A DNA stretch of 64,000 bases from assembly GCF_051900425.1 (NCBI RefSeq), contig NZ_JBHZGK010000002.1:1-64000 (forward strand), written 5' to 3'. Source of the stretch: Frateuria_A sp051900425. Lineage in GTDB: Bacteria; Pseudomonadota; Gammaproteobacteria; Xanthomonadales; Rhodanobacteraceae. A model generated the notes under the pieces. That model saw only the letters and a program-made list of their open reading frames with translations, searched no databases and had not been told where the DNA came from. Shown one piece after another: positions 9,241-17,666 of the stretch (position 1 is the first letter of the stretch; each line of letters starts with the position of its first letter). The translations under genes were made by a program, and so were the position numbers.

Positions 9241-9517
9241 CATGAAAATTCGGGCAAGCGCCGCCGGGGCCACAGGGGACGTGTGGCTGGCTCGTAAGCA
9301 TTTCGTTTAATGAGCGCGATCAATGGGTTAAAAGTGAACGCCGGGAAGGGCCCATCGACCGCAGACGACACAATCGGGCGACCGACGTCACACCTTGCGG
9401 TCGTGCGCTGTTGCCGGGGCTTGCAGACGCATTCTTGACGTGGAGCTTGGCCTTCGCGCCGACCCCAGGCGCGATCCTCGCTATGACGACCGCACCCGCG
9501 GTCCGCGAAGGCCTCTC

Positions 9518-9587
9518 TGTAGGAGCGCACCTGTGCGCGACCGTGGGTTCGCCGCTCCGGGCGGTCGCGCACAGGTGCGCTCCTACA
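9518..9587. repeat. REP-type perfect inverted repeat
   Basis: Twenty-six-base arms (9518-9543 and 9562-9587) starting TGTAGGAGCGCACC are perfect inverted copies around an 18-base spacer. The rest of 9240-9620 shows no gene. A shorter, degenerate relative is at 47611-47673. Elements of this kind are common between genes in xanthomonads and pseudomonads. Confidence 0.8.
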
Positions 9588-9628
9588 AGGGGCGGGCACG
9601 GTGTGGACGGTCTGGAGGGCGACAGGGC

Positions 9629-9659
9629 AAAAAAACGCCGGGCATCGCTGCCCGGCGTT
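9629..9659 (-). terminator. Intrinsic terminator of the beta-helix gene at 9693
   Basis: On the minus strand AACGCCGGGCA (9659-9649) pairs perfectly with TGCCCGGCGTT (9644-9634) around a 4-base loop and runs into seven T residues. A textbook Rho-independent terminator 34 bases after the stop. Confidence 0.9.
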
Positions 9660-9692
9660 GGTCGTGAGGCGAAGGCCGTGTCCGGCCGATGC

Positions 9693-10847
9693 TCAGTTGG
9701 GGGTCAGCTGGTTGCCCGAGATGGTGTTGGCGTAGGTGTTCTGGCCAATCTTGATGTCGCGGTTGTCCGCGCCGCCGGAGCGGGTGGGCGACATGTAGTG
9801 AGTGCTGTTGTACTGCAGCTTGTTGCCCTTCACCGACGAGTGGTGCGTCTTGCCGCTCAGGCCGACGCCGGCCAGACCGTTGCGCGTGGCGTAGTTGTTG
9901 GCGATGGTGAGGTAGGGCGCGCTGATCGCCAGCATGCCGAAGCCGTCGTTACCGCTGAGCGTGTTGCCGGTGATGGTGATCTGCGAAATGTTGTAGTGCA
10001 GCTCGATGCCGTTGCCCGCATTGCCGGAGAATGTGTTGTTCTCCAGGCGGATGGTGTCGGCCGGGCCCTGGTCCTGCGGCTCGATGTCGATGCCGGCCTC
10101 GGGCAGCGTGCCCTGGGTGTTCTTGAAGGTGCTGTTGACGATGTAGACGTGCTGCGCCGGGCCGATCGACAGGCCCTGGCGACGGTTGTGCGAGGAAGTG
10201 ACGTTGTTGACGGTGACGTAATTGGAGCGGGTCAGCTTGCCGCCGGACTTGACGGCGCCGATCCACATGCCGTCACCCCAGAACTCAGACAGGTTGACGT
10301 TGCGCACCAGCACATTGCTCGAACCGGAGATGTTGATGCCGTAGCCCCACTCGCCGGTACTGCCCTTGTGCTGGGCACGGTCGCCGGTCATCTTGCCGCC
10401 CACGATCTCGACGTTGTTGACCTCGAAGACCTTGACCACCCAGTAGCGGCTGGCGCTGTTCGGGATGACCTTCAGCTCGGCACTCGGATCGAGCTGCAGG
10501 CGCGTATGCGAGTGCAGGGTGAGCGGCTTGAGCGCGTTGATCATGTAGCGGCCGGCCGGGACGACGACCGTGCCGCCGCTGCTCGGCAGCGAATTGATGG
10601 CGGACTGGATGGCAGCGGTGTCGTCGTGCGAACCGTTGCCCAGTGCGCCCTTGTTCTTCACGTTCACGCTCGCCGAACCGATCGAGATGTTCGGGCTGGC
10701 GTCCCACCAGTTGGATGCGGCAGCAGGGAGTGCCACGGCAGACAGCGTCAGCGAAGCGATAGCGATCATCAGGGATTTTTTCATGGAGAAATTCCGCTTG
10801 GTGGTGCCCGGCTTGGCCGAGGACTGGGTGTCGTGTTGATAGGTCAT
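9693..10847 (-). CDS. Exported right-handed beta-helix protein
   Basis: A 384-residue paralogue of the upstream protein, same length and motif order: VKNKGALGNGSHDDTAAIQ, WGYGINI, LSEFWGDGMWIGA, HNRRQGLSIGP and EAGIDIEPQDQGP. The N terminus repeats the polar DTQSSAKP leader before KKSLMIAIASLTLSAVALPAAA. An internal Met at residue 22 (10784) would give a classical short signal peptide, but conservation of the longer leader favours 10847. Monocistronic, with its own strong terminator. The pair looks like a tandem duplication that included the promoter region. Substrate unknown. Confidence 0.8.
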   Translation of the reverse strand: MTYQHDTQSSAKPGTTKRNFSMKKSLMIAIASLTLSAVALPAAASNWWDASPNISIGSASVNVKNKGALGNGSHDDTAAIQSAINSLPSSGGTVVVPAGRYMINALKPLTLHSHTRLQLDPSAELKVIPNSASRYWVVKVFEVNNVEIVGGKMTGDRAQHKGSTGEWGYGINISGSSNVLVRNVNLSEFWGDGMWIGAVKSGGKLTRSNYVTVNNVTSSHNRRQGLSIGPAQHVYIVNSTFKNTQGTLPEAGIDIEPQDQGPADTIRLENNTFSGNAGNGIELHYNISQITITGNTLSGNDGFGMLAISAPYLTIANNYATRNGLAGVGLSGKTHHSSVKGNKLQYNSTHYMSPTRSGGADNRDIKIGQNTYANTISGNQLTPN

Positions 10848-10935
10848 CAGGAGGTTGACTCGCTCGTCACATGGAAGCGACGTGGAAGATGCAAGTCCTT
10901 CACGGGGCTAACAAGCTCGACCATTGGCTTCGGTT
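10848..10935 (-). promoter_or_regulatory. Conserved leader of beta-helix gene, copy 2
   Basis: Matches the leader at 9153-9240, including the AATGGTCGAGCTTGTTAGCC block (10906-10925), again beginning about 58 bases before the start codon. The rest of the gap to 11315 holds only the possible tyrosinase promoter. Confidence 0.45.
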
Positions 10936-11137
10936 CATGGAAGTCGAGCGGGCCCGTGCGGCCCGGACCCTTGGCGCGCAAGGGCTGCCGGGCGATCTGC
11001 CTGCTCGGGGGCGCTCGTGTGATTGGATGGGCAGCGGCATCGATGGGCGGCCCGTGAAGAGCCGTCGCGCCGTGGACCAGGCACACGCCCCCCTGATGCG
11101 GATGTATGCAAGGAGGGGGCACTTCCTAGACCCCCGA

Positions 11138-11165
11138 TTGACGTGCCTCGCTATTCACTGAATAG
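11138..11165 (+). promoter_or_regulatory. Possible promoter with palindromic operator before tyrosinase
   Basis: TTGACG at 11138-11143 is a fair -35 box, and the perfect palindrome CTATTCACTGAATAG spans 11151-11165, where a -10 region would overlap its right half. The palindrome is the only obvious symmetrical site in the 450-base gap. Regulator unknown. Confidence 0.3.
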
Positions 11166-11315
11166 GTGCCTAGGACGGCACCTCCACAGCGGCTTCCCGG
11201 ATCACTGTAGCCGCGCCGAACATTGCATCTCTGCGTTGAGGTCTCGTCCCCACATCCGTGCCGGGCAATCCGGGCGCGTTGATCCACGAGACTCGCTTGC
11301 CCCATGGAGGACACC

Positions 11316-12767
11316 ATGATTTCAAGAAGGCGTTTTCTTCAATCGTCCGCTTCCCTTGCGCTGCTGCCGCTGGTGCCGGGCGTGGTCAGGTCCGCCGACA
11401 CCGTCGTGCGCACCCGGCCCAGCTGGCAGACGTTCTGCACCGGGCCGCTGTACGAGCCCTTCGTCAACGCCATCGGCGCAATGCGCGCCAACCGCGGCAC
11501 GACGACGCCCGCGAACTGGGGCTACTGGGTGGACGTCCATGTCAACTTCTGCCCCCACCACAGCCCGTACTTCCTCGCCTGGCACCGTGGCCTGCTTTAC
11601 CGTTTCGAGGAGAACCTTCGCGCCGTCTCCGGCATTCCCGACATGGTGTTGCCGTACTGGGACTACTACAGCCACCCGCAGATCCCGCCGGAGTTCCTGG
11701 ACACATCCTCGCCACTGTGGCGCAAGGAACGCACCGGCGCCGACGTTACCGAGGCGCTCAGCCTGGATCCTTTCGCCGACGACGTGATCAACTTCCAGCG
11801 CGGCAGCGGCAACGCCTTCGAGTCGAAGCTCGAAACCGCCCCGCACAACCCGGTCCACAACCTTATCGGCGGGGCGATGGGCGATGTGGCGATTTCGCCC
11901 CGCGATCCACTGTTCTGGGTCCACCACGCCAACATCGACCGGCTTTGGCTGGCCTGGTTCGAAGCGGGCAACGGGCGTCACATGCCGCGGGCGTATCAGA
12001 ACTACTGGGACGGCTCGTTCCAGTACGGCGACGCCGTCGACCAGGTGCCGCGCGTCTGGGCGAGGAACCCATCCCGGTACATGTTCTACGTGTACGAGAA
12101 CGAGAGCATGCCGACGGCGCTGCCACCCTCCGAGCCGCCGCCGAGCACGTCCACCGCGACCGCGAGCGCGACCACGCTGTCTTCCTTCCGGTCGCCGGGC
12201 ACGGCCCCGTTGCGGCCTGCGACCGTGCAATCGACCCCGCTCGGGGTATCCCAGTCGCTGGTGCTGGACGAACATTCGATCACCGTCGACGTGGCACTGA
12301 CCACGCAGGACGCCGGCCAGGTGCGCTCGCTGCTGCTGCAACCGAAGACCGTGCAGGCGGACGCGTCGGCCGATCCCCTGCGGCTGGTGCTCGATGGCGT
12401 GCAGCTGACCGCGCTGGGCGCCAGGGGCGGGTACTTCTACAAGGTCTTCGTCAACCTGCCCCGGCAGGCGGGCGTGAACCAGCCCGAACGCAGCTACCTG
12501 CTGGGCATGCTGGGGTCCTTCGAGATCGGCGTGGCGCAGATGCAGGCGGCCATGCAGGGCAAGGGGATGCAGGGAATGAAGGGGATGCCGGCGGCGACGG
12601 GCAAGCCGGTGCGCTTCGTGTTCCCGCTGAGCGAGGCCTTGCGTGACGTGTGGCCCACGGATCTGGACACGCTCAGCATTTCCTTCGTGCGCGCGAACGG
12701 TCGCAGCAAGCCGAACAAGGGGCACACCATCCATATCAAATCGCTGAGCGTCGAGGCCGGCAACTAG
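11316..12767 (+). CDS. Tat-exported tyrosinase family protein
   Basis: A 483-residue protein. The ATG at 11316 follows GGAGGACACC; an in-frame ATG at 11304 lies inside that ribosome-binding site. A twin-arginine signal RRRFLQ (residues 4-9) precedes a hydrophobic run to about residue 24. The type-3 dicopper site is complete in outline: H75, H81/H82 and H90 (HHSPYFLAWHR) for CuA, and H177, H181 and HH 203-204 (DPLFWVHHANIDRLW) for CuB. Residues 250-483 form a less recognisable C-terminal part with a Met/Gly-rich stretch GMQGMKGM. Tyrosinases oxidise phenols to quinones; export before folding with copper fits the Tat signal. Natural substrate and link to the polysaccharide are unknown. Confidence 0.88.
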   Translation: MISRRRFLQSSASLALLPLVPGVVRSADTVVRTRPSWQTFCTGPLYEPFVNAIGAMRANRGTTTPANWGYWVDVHVNFCPHHSPYFLAWHRGLLYRFEENLRAVSGIPDMVLPYWDYYSHPQIPPEFLDTSSPLWRKERTGADVTEALSLDPFADDVINFQRGSGNAFESKLETAPHNPVHNLIGGAMGDVAISPRDPLFWVHHANIDRLWLAWFEAGNGRHMPRAYQNYWDGSFQYGDAVDQVPRVWARNPSRYMFYVYENESMPTALPPSEPPPSTSTATASATTLSSFRSPGTAPLRPATVQSTPLGVSQSLVLDEHSITVDVALTTQDAGQVRSLLLQPKTVQADASADPLRLVLDGVQLTALGARGGYFYKVFVNLPRQAGVNQPERSYLLGMLGSFEIGVAQMQAAMQGKGMQGMKGMPAATGKPVRFVFPLSEALRDVWPTDLDTLSISFVRANGRSKPNKGHTIHIKSLSVEAGN

Positions 12768-12791
12768 CCGCAATCGCAAGGCGGACAACCA

Positions 12792-12821
12792 GGGCGCCGT
12801 AGCAATACGGCGCCCTTTTTT
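12792..12821 (+). terminator. Intrinsic terminator of tyrosinase gene
   Basis: GGGCGCCGTA (12792-12801) pairs perfectly with TACGGCGCCC (12806-12815) around GCAA and is followed by TTTTTT. Confidence 0.92.
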
Positions 12822-13120
12822 CGTACATGCCGTCGCACCCGGTCCCGGCGGCTTTCTTTCGGCTGTCGCCAACGCGCCTGCGCGGTGACATGGGGAACAG
12901 GCAGCGGCCTGGCCGCATGCCCTTCACCCCTTGTGTGACGGGGTTCTCGCCTGTCACGACAGGCTTCTGCACGTTTTCTAGACATTTTGCCAACGTGGTC
13001 ATGAATCGATCACTCGGGCCCTCCTGTCGAGCTTGCTTGGGTACGTGACGATCGCGCATTTTTTGCGTGAGCTTCGCGTGATGAAGCCCTCCCGACAAAA
13101 CGCCCGAGATCCCGCCGATC
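12822..13120 (+). promoter_or_regulatory. Leader of third beta-helix gene with shared GTCGAGCTTG core
   Basis: No gene is seen in this 299-base stretch. GTCGAGCTTGCTTGG at 13026-13040 repeats the core of the element in front of the two other stand-alone beta-helix genes, about 85 bases before the start codon. Promoter boxes were not assigned with confidence. Confidence 0.35.
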
Positions 13121-14305
13121 ATGAACACCTCCGTTGAGAATCAGAAGCTTGCCGCGTCCGCCCGCACCGCCGTCGCCGCGACGCGCTTCGTGAAGAAGCC
13201 GTTGATGCTGGCCTTCGCCGCGCTGGCCCTTTCCGCCGTCGCCGCGCCGTCGTTCGCCGCCGACTGGTGGACCGCCATGCCCAAGCCGGTCATCGGCAAG
13301 ACCATGACCGTCGACGTGCGTACCAAGGGCGCCCTGGGCGACGGCGTGCATGACGACACCGCCGCCATCCAGGCCGCGGTCGATGCGCTGCCCGCCACCG
13401 GCGGTACGGTGTTCGTCCCGGCCGGCCACTACATGGTCAATGCCAGCAAGCCGATCAAGCTGCGCTCGCACACCCGCCTGCTGATGGACCCGGCTGCCAC
13501 GCTGGAGGTGATCCCGACCAGCGCCAGCCGCTACATGGTCATCCAGATCTACAACGCGACCGACGTGCGCGTGGTCGGCGGCAACCTCATCGGCGACCGC
13601 GCCAGGCACCTGGGCGACACCGGCGAGTGGGGCTACGGCATTAACGTCACCGCCGCCACCAACGTGGTCCTGAAGAACATCAACCTCTCCAACTTCTGGG
13701 GCGACGGCGTGTGGATCGGCGCCAAGGACGTCAACAAGGTCCACGTGCGTTCGGACTACGTGACCGTCGACGGCATCGTGTCGAGCAACAACCGCCGCCA
13801 GGGCCTGTCGATCGGCCCGTCGCAGCACGTGTACATCGTCAACAGCACCTTCCAGGGCACCAACGGCACGCTGCCGGAAGCCGGCATCGACATCGAGCCG
13901 ATGACCGAAGGCGAGACCAACGCCATCCGCCTGGAGAACAACACGTTCGCCGACAACCACGGCAATGGCATCGAGCTGCACGCCAACATCTCCGACATCG
14001 CCATCGTCGGCAACACCATGAAGGGCAACTACGGTTTCGGCGTGATGGGCATCGGTGCCCCGGGCGTCACGGTCACCGGCAACTTCATGACCGAGAACGG
14101 CCTGGCGGGCGTACGCCCCAGCGGCACTTCGCACGACTGGCTGATCACCGGCAACACGCTCAAGTACAACAGCACCCGCTACATGTCCGCGACCAAGGAA
14201 GGCGGTTCGCTGAGCCGCGACATCCAGTTCAGCAAGGGCTGCTACAACATCACCGTGTACAGCAACCTCTACTCGAACGCGAAGTACAACTCCTACACCC
14301 GCTAA
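13121..14305 (+). CDS. Exported right-handed beta-helix protein
   Basis: A 394-residue protein, third of the stand-alone beta-helix group and fourth in the locus. A polar N-terminal stretch of about 26 residues precedes KKPLMLAFAALALSAVAAPSFA, with cleavage likely after FAA-DWW. The mature part has VRTKGALGDGVHDDTAAIQ, WGYGINV, LSNFWGDGVWIGA, NNRRQGLSIGP and EAGIDIEP in the same order as its paralogues. It is monocistronic, with a terminator 22 bases after the stop. It is less similar to the other two than they are to each other. Polysaccharide-directed activity is inferred from family and location only. Confidence 0.8.
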   Translation: MNTSVENQKLAASARTAVAATRFVKKPLMLAFAALALSAVAAPSFAADWWTAMPKPVIGKTMTVDVRTKGALGDGVHDDTAAIQAAVDALPATGGTVFVPAGHYMVNASKPIKLRSHTRLLMDPAATLEVIPTSASRYMVIQIYNATDVRVVGGNLIGDRARHLGDTGEWGYGINVTAATNVVLKNINLSNFWGDGVWIGAKDVNKVHVRSDYVTVDGIVSSNNRRQGLSIGPSQHVYIVNSTFQGTNGTLPEAGIDIEPMTEGETNAIRLENNTFADNHGNGIELHANISDIAIVGNTMKGNYGFGVMGIGAPGVTVTGNFMTENGLAGVRPSGTSHDWLITGNTLKYNSTRYMSATKEGGSLSRDIQFSKGCYNITVYSNLYSNAKYNSYTR

Positions 14306-14327
14306 GCATCACCGGCTGGGTACTCCC

Positions 14328-14356
14328 GGGGCAGCCTCTGGCTGCCCCTTTTTTTT
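14328..14356 (+). terminator. Intrinsic terminator after beta-helix gene
   Basis: GGGGCAGCC (14328-14336) and GGCTGCCCC (14340-14348) form a perfect 9-bp stem with a 3-base loop, followed by eight T residues. Confidence 0.92.
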
Positions 14357-14446
14357 GAATCGCCCGCCTGACCCCTTCATTGACGATGCATTGATCCGGA
14401 CCGGCCGATCCTAGGTCGTTAAATTTCCGCACGGTCGAGGTCGGTC

Positions 14447-15325
14447 ATGAACAAGGGGCATGAAGCTCAAGCCGTCCTGGAGGGGAACGCCCGGGCCCGG
14501 GTGACGCCTCCGAGGGCGCTTGCGCCGGTGAGCGTGGTCGTCCCGTGCTACCGCTGCGCGGAAACCATCGACGATGCGGTGGCCTCGATCGCCGCCCAGA
14601 CGTTGCGGCCGGCGGAAGTGCTGTTGGTGGAGGACGCCAGCGGCGACGGCACCCTCGACGCCCTGCATCGCGTCGCCGCGGCCTATGGCACCGACTGGAT
14701 CCGGGTGATCGCGCTGCCTGCCAACCGCGGGCCCTCGCACGCGCGCAATACCGGCTGGCAGCAGGCGCAGCAGCCCTACATCGCCTTTCTCGATGCCGAC
14801 GACAGCTGGGGCCCGCGCAAGCTGGAACTGCAGATGGCCGCGCTGGAGGCCGACCCCGAGATCGCGCTCATCGCCCACCAGATGCTGGTGCGGCCACGCG
14901 GCACGGTACTGCCGCCGCCGCAGGTGCCCGCCGGCGTGGACATCGTGGGGCGCGGAACCCTGCTGGTGCGCAATCCCTTCCCGACCGCCTCGGTGGTCCT
15001 GCGGCGCGATCTTCCGTTCCGCTTCGACGAGGAATTCCGCCGCTCCGAGGATTACCTGCTGTGGTCCCAGATCGTGCTGTCGGGCTACCGCTGCGCCAAG
15101 ATCGACCAGGTGCTGGCGATATGGAACCGGCGCGAGAACGGCGAGGTGGGCCTGAGCGACGACTTCGACGCGATCCACCGCGGTCGGCGCGACCTGCGCC
15201 GCAAGCTGGTGCGCCAGGGGCTGCTCAGCCGGCATGAATACGTGTTCGCCAGCACCATCGGCCTGGTCAACAAGATGCGGCGCACCGTCGTGCGCGGCCT
15301 GCGCCGCCGCCACGCTCCCGCCTGA
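14447..15325 (+). CDS. Family 2 glycosyltransferase
   Basis: A 292-residue GT-A glycosyltransferase, paralogous to 1845-2750. It has VSVVVPCYRCAETI, the nucleotide-binding VEDASGDGT, the metal-site FLDADDSW and the shared PTASVVLRRDLPFRFDEEFRR block, which in this group lies near the acceptor site. The first 25 residues are polar and not conserved in the paralogue. It starts a new co-directional run after the terminator at 14328. Sugar donor unknown. Confidence 0.85.
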   Translation: MNKGHEAQAVLEGNARARVTPPRALAPVSVVVPCYRCAETIDDAVASIAAQTLRPAEVLLVEDASGDGTLDALHRVAAAYGTDWIRVIALPANRGPSHARNTGWQQAQQPYIAFLDADDSWGPRKLELQMAALEADPEIALIAHQMLVRPRGTVLPPPQVPAGVDIVGRGTLLVRNPFPTASVVLRRDLPFRFDEEFRRSEDYLLWSQIVLSGYRCAKIDQVLAIWNRRENGEVGLSDDFDAIHRGRRDLRRKLVRQGLLSRHEYVFASTIGLVNKMRRTVVRGLRRRHAPA

Positions 15326-15580
15326 GCGGGCGGGAAGAGGCCGACGCTCGCGGGCTCGCTTCGCGAACAACTCCGACGCCGCACCGCCGGGCATCGCGGT
15401 CCGTGCCGTCGCCGGCTGGCCGTGGGATGCCGACCGGAGCTGAGTGGTGACGGCACGAAAGCGCGCGATGCAGACGCTTCCTCCACGTTCCTGTCGAAAG
15501 AATGTACGGGCCTTGCCGCGCGCCTGCAGGAGACTGCGGGACGTGGCATTCACTCCTGCGGGCCAGTTAGGAAGACTGCC

Positions 15581-16276
15581 ATGATCGTTTCCCACAAGCA
15601 CAAGTTCATCTTTCTCAAGACGAACAAGACGGCCGGCACGTCGATCGAGATCGCGCTGTCCAAGTTCTGCGGTCCGGACGACATCATCACCCCGATCTCC
15701 CCCGTGGACGAGGAAACCCGGCAGTCGCTGGGCTACCGGGGGCCGCAGCACCACCTCGCCCCCTGGTACGAGTACGGGCTTCGCGACGTCGCCGAGCTGG
15801 TGTTCAAGGGCAAGCGCCGGTCGCGCTTCTACAACCACATGACCGGCCGGGAAGTACGCGACTTCGTCGGCCCGGAGGTGTGGAACAGCTATTTCAAGTT
15901 CTGTTTCGAGCGCAACCCCTACGATCGCCTGATTTCCTATTACCACTGGGCCCACCGGTCTGCATCCTCCCAGCTGCCCTTGTCCCGCTTCATCCGCACC
16001 CCGCGGGCGATGATGCTCAAGAAGCGCGGCTACGAGGTGTACACGCTGGACGGCAAGGTGGCGGTCGATCGCATCTGCCGCTTCGAGTCGATCAACGAGG
16101 AACTCGAGGAGGTGCGCAGGATCATCGGGCTGCCCGAACCGCTGGAGCTCCCCCATACCAAGGTGAGGAAGCGCAGCGACGCACGCGGCTATCGCGAGGT
16201 GCTTGGCGAGGAAGAGCGCGACTGGGTCGACCGCACCTTCGGCGACGAGATGCGCTTGCTCGGTTATCACTACTGA
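15581..16276 (+). CDS. Sulfotransferase family protein 1
   Basis: A 231-residue protein. The ATG at 15581 is preceded by TTAGGAAGACTGCC; a longer reading from 15422 has no family similarity. The 5'-phosphosulfate loop is KTNKTAGTSIE (residues 13-23), and the 3'-phosphate-binding segment is FERNPYDRLISYYHW, with the expected Arg and Ser. This is the Sulfotransfer_2 arrangement, shared with enzymes that sulfate carbohydrates using PAPS. It lies between two glycosyltransferase genes, and cysD/cysNC are 8 kb downstream. A polymer or lipid-linked sugar is the likely acceptor. Activity is inferred from motifs. Confidence 0.75.
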   Translation: MIVSHKHKFIFLKTNKTAGTSIEIALSKFCGPDDIITPISPVDEETRQSLGYRGPQHHLAPWYEYGLRDVAELVFKGKRRSRFYNHMTGREVRDFVGPEVWNSYFKFCFERNPYDRLISYYHWAHRSASSQLPLSRFIRTPRAMMLKKRGYEVYTLDGKVAVDRICRFESINEELEEVRRIIGLPEPLELPHTKVRKRSDARGYREVLGEEERDWVDRTFGDEMRLLGYHY

Positions 16277-16665
16277 GGAGACATCGGCGCCCTCTCCCCG
16301 ACGGAGAGAGAGGCAGGCCAGGGGGCGCCGCACCGCACGTCCCGCCCTTTCTCTCCCCGTTGCGCGCCGGGGTGACGCGCCGATGCGCAGGCGCGCCGTG
16401 CGGCTATCGCGGGCCCCGTTTCCGGACAACCGCCCTCCGCGGGAGCCCCGACCCTTCACCCAGCCCTCTTGCCGCAGCGCTGTAGGCCTGGCCCTCCCGC
16501 CTGCTTGCGGTTCTTGAACGGCGATTTCACGGCAAAACCTCAATCATCCGGCGGGCGAAACAGGTCGCGCGGACGCCCCTGCGGGGCGCGTCCGCAGGCG
16601 CCGCGCCTGCCGCTTGCGAAAGCGCGGACCGGCCTGCATCCGAACGACTTGAAGGGCTTGGCTAG
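16277..16665. repeat. Intergenic stretch with degenerate repeat arms
   Basis: No gene is recognised in these 389 bases. CCCTCTCCCCGACGGAGAGAGAGG (16291-16314) and the following GC-rich palindromes resemble the repeat family expanded at 27676-28261, but in degenerate form. Confidence 0.4.
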
Positions 16666-17658
16666 ATGGATCCGATCGACCGCAAGCATGGCAACAGTCC
16701 CGAGGCGAGCATGAACCTCAGCGTGGTGGTTCCCGCTTACCGCTCGGAGCGCTGGGTCGAGCGCACGATCCGCTCCGCGATCGCCGAGGGCGTTGCCGAA
16801 CGCAATGTCATCGTGGTCGAGGATGGCGTGCTCGACGGCACCGGCGAGGTGGTCCAGGCCACCGGCGCGCGGCTGTTCTCGCTGCAGCAGAACGGCGGCG
16901 CGCCACACGCGCGCAACCTGGGCCTGGCCCAGGTCGAGACCGAATACGTGATGTTCCTGGACGCGGACGACTACGTCGAGAACGGCCTGCTCACCGGCCT
17001 GGTCGAGGCGCTCGAGCGTGAGCGCGCGGACGTGGCGATCGGCCCCTGGGTGTACGACGGCGAGGGCCGCGAGCGCGGCATGCTGAGGCAGCCGCCGGCG
17101 CTGGACAACGGCGAGCGCATCTTCCACTGGGTCATGCACGCGTTCTTCCCGCCCTGCTGTATCGCCTGGCGCACCGACGCGATCCGCTCGATCGGCGCCT
17201 GGGACGAACGGCTGCGCAAGGACCAGGACGGCGAGTTGATGATCCGCGGGCTGATCCGCGGCCTGAAGGTGGCGATCTCCAGCCAGGGCAACGGCGTCTA
17301 CTGGCAGCACAACTCGCCCCACCGCGTGACCAAGGCGCAGATCAAGGACGTGATGTACGCGGCCGACGTGGTGTTCGAGCAGATCGAGGGCTGGGTGCGC
17401 TCGCGGCTGGCCAGCGGCGCGGGCGAGGACCAGCGGTTTGCGCTCGGACGGTTCTGCTGCAAGACCGCCTGGGTCGCCTACGCCTACGGCGACAGCGCCT
17501 CGGGGGCGCGATGGAGTGCCAAGGCGCGTGAGTTCGGCTTCCACAACCGTGGCTACAACGCGCGCAGCGCGTTGCTGGCCTCCTTCCTGGGCACCCGGAT
17601 CGCTTCGCGCGTGAAGGCCAGCACCAGTTCGGTCTACCGGCGTATCGCGCAGCGATAG
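16666..17658 (+). CDS. Family 2 glycosyltransferase
   Basis: A 330-residue GT-A glycosyltransferase with LSVVVPAYRSERWV, VVEDGVLDGT and FLDADDYVENG. An ATG at 16711 (MNLSVVVP), 15 codons in, also fits the family and is an alternative start; 16666 has GAAGGG upstream. The C-terminal third is helical and not recognised. It is followed after 8 bases by the flippase gene, with AGGAG between, so the two are likely cotranscribed. Donor unknown. Confidence 0.83.
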   Translation: MDPIDRKHGNSPEASMNLSVVVPAYRSERWVERTIRSAIAEGVAERNVIVVEDGVLDGTGEVVQATGARLFSLQQNGGAPHARNLGLAQVETEYVMFLDADDYVENGLLTGLVEALERERADVAIGPWVYDGEGRERGMLRQPPALDNGERIFHWVMHAFFPPCCIAWRTDAIRSIGAWDERLRKDQDGELMIRGLIRGLKVAISSQGNGVYWQHNSPHRVTKAQIKDVMYAADVVFEQIEGWVRSRLASGAGEDQRFALGRFCCKTAWVAYAYGDSASGARWSAKAREFGFHNRGYNARSALLASFLGTRIASRVKASTSSVYRRIAQR

Positions 17659-17666
17659 GAGCCCCG

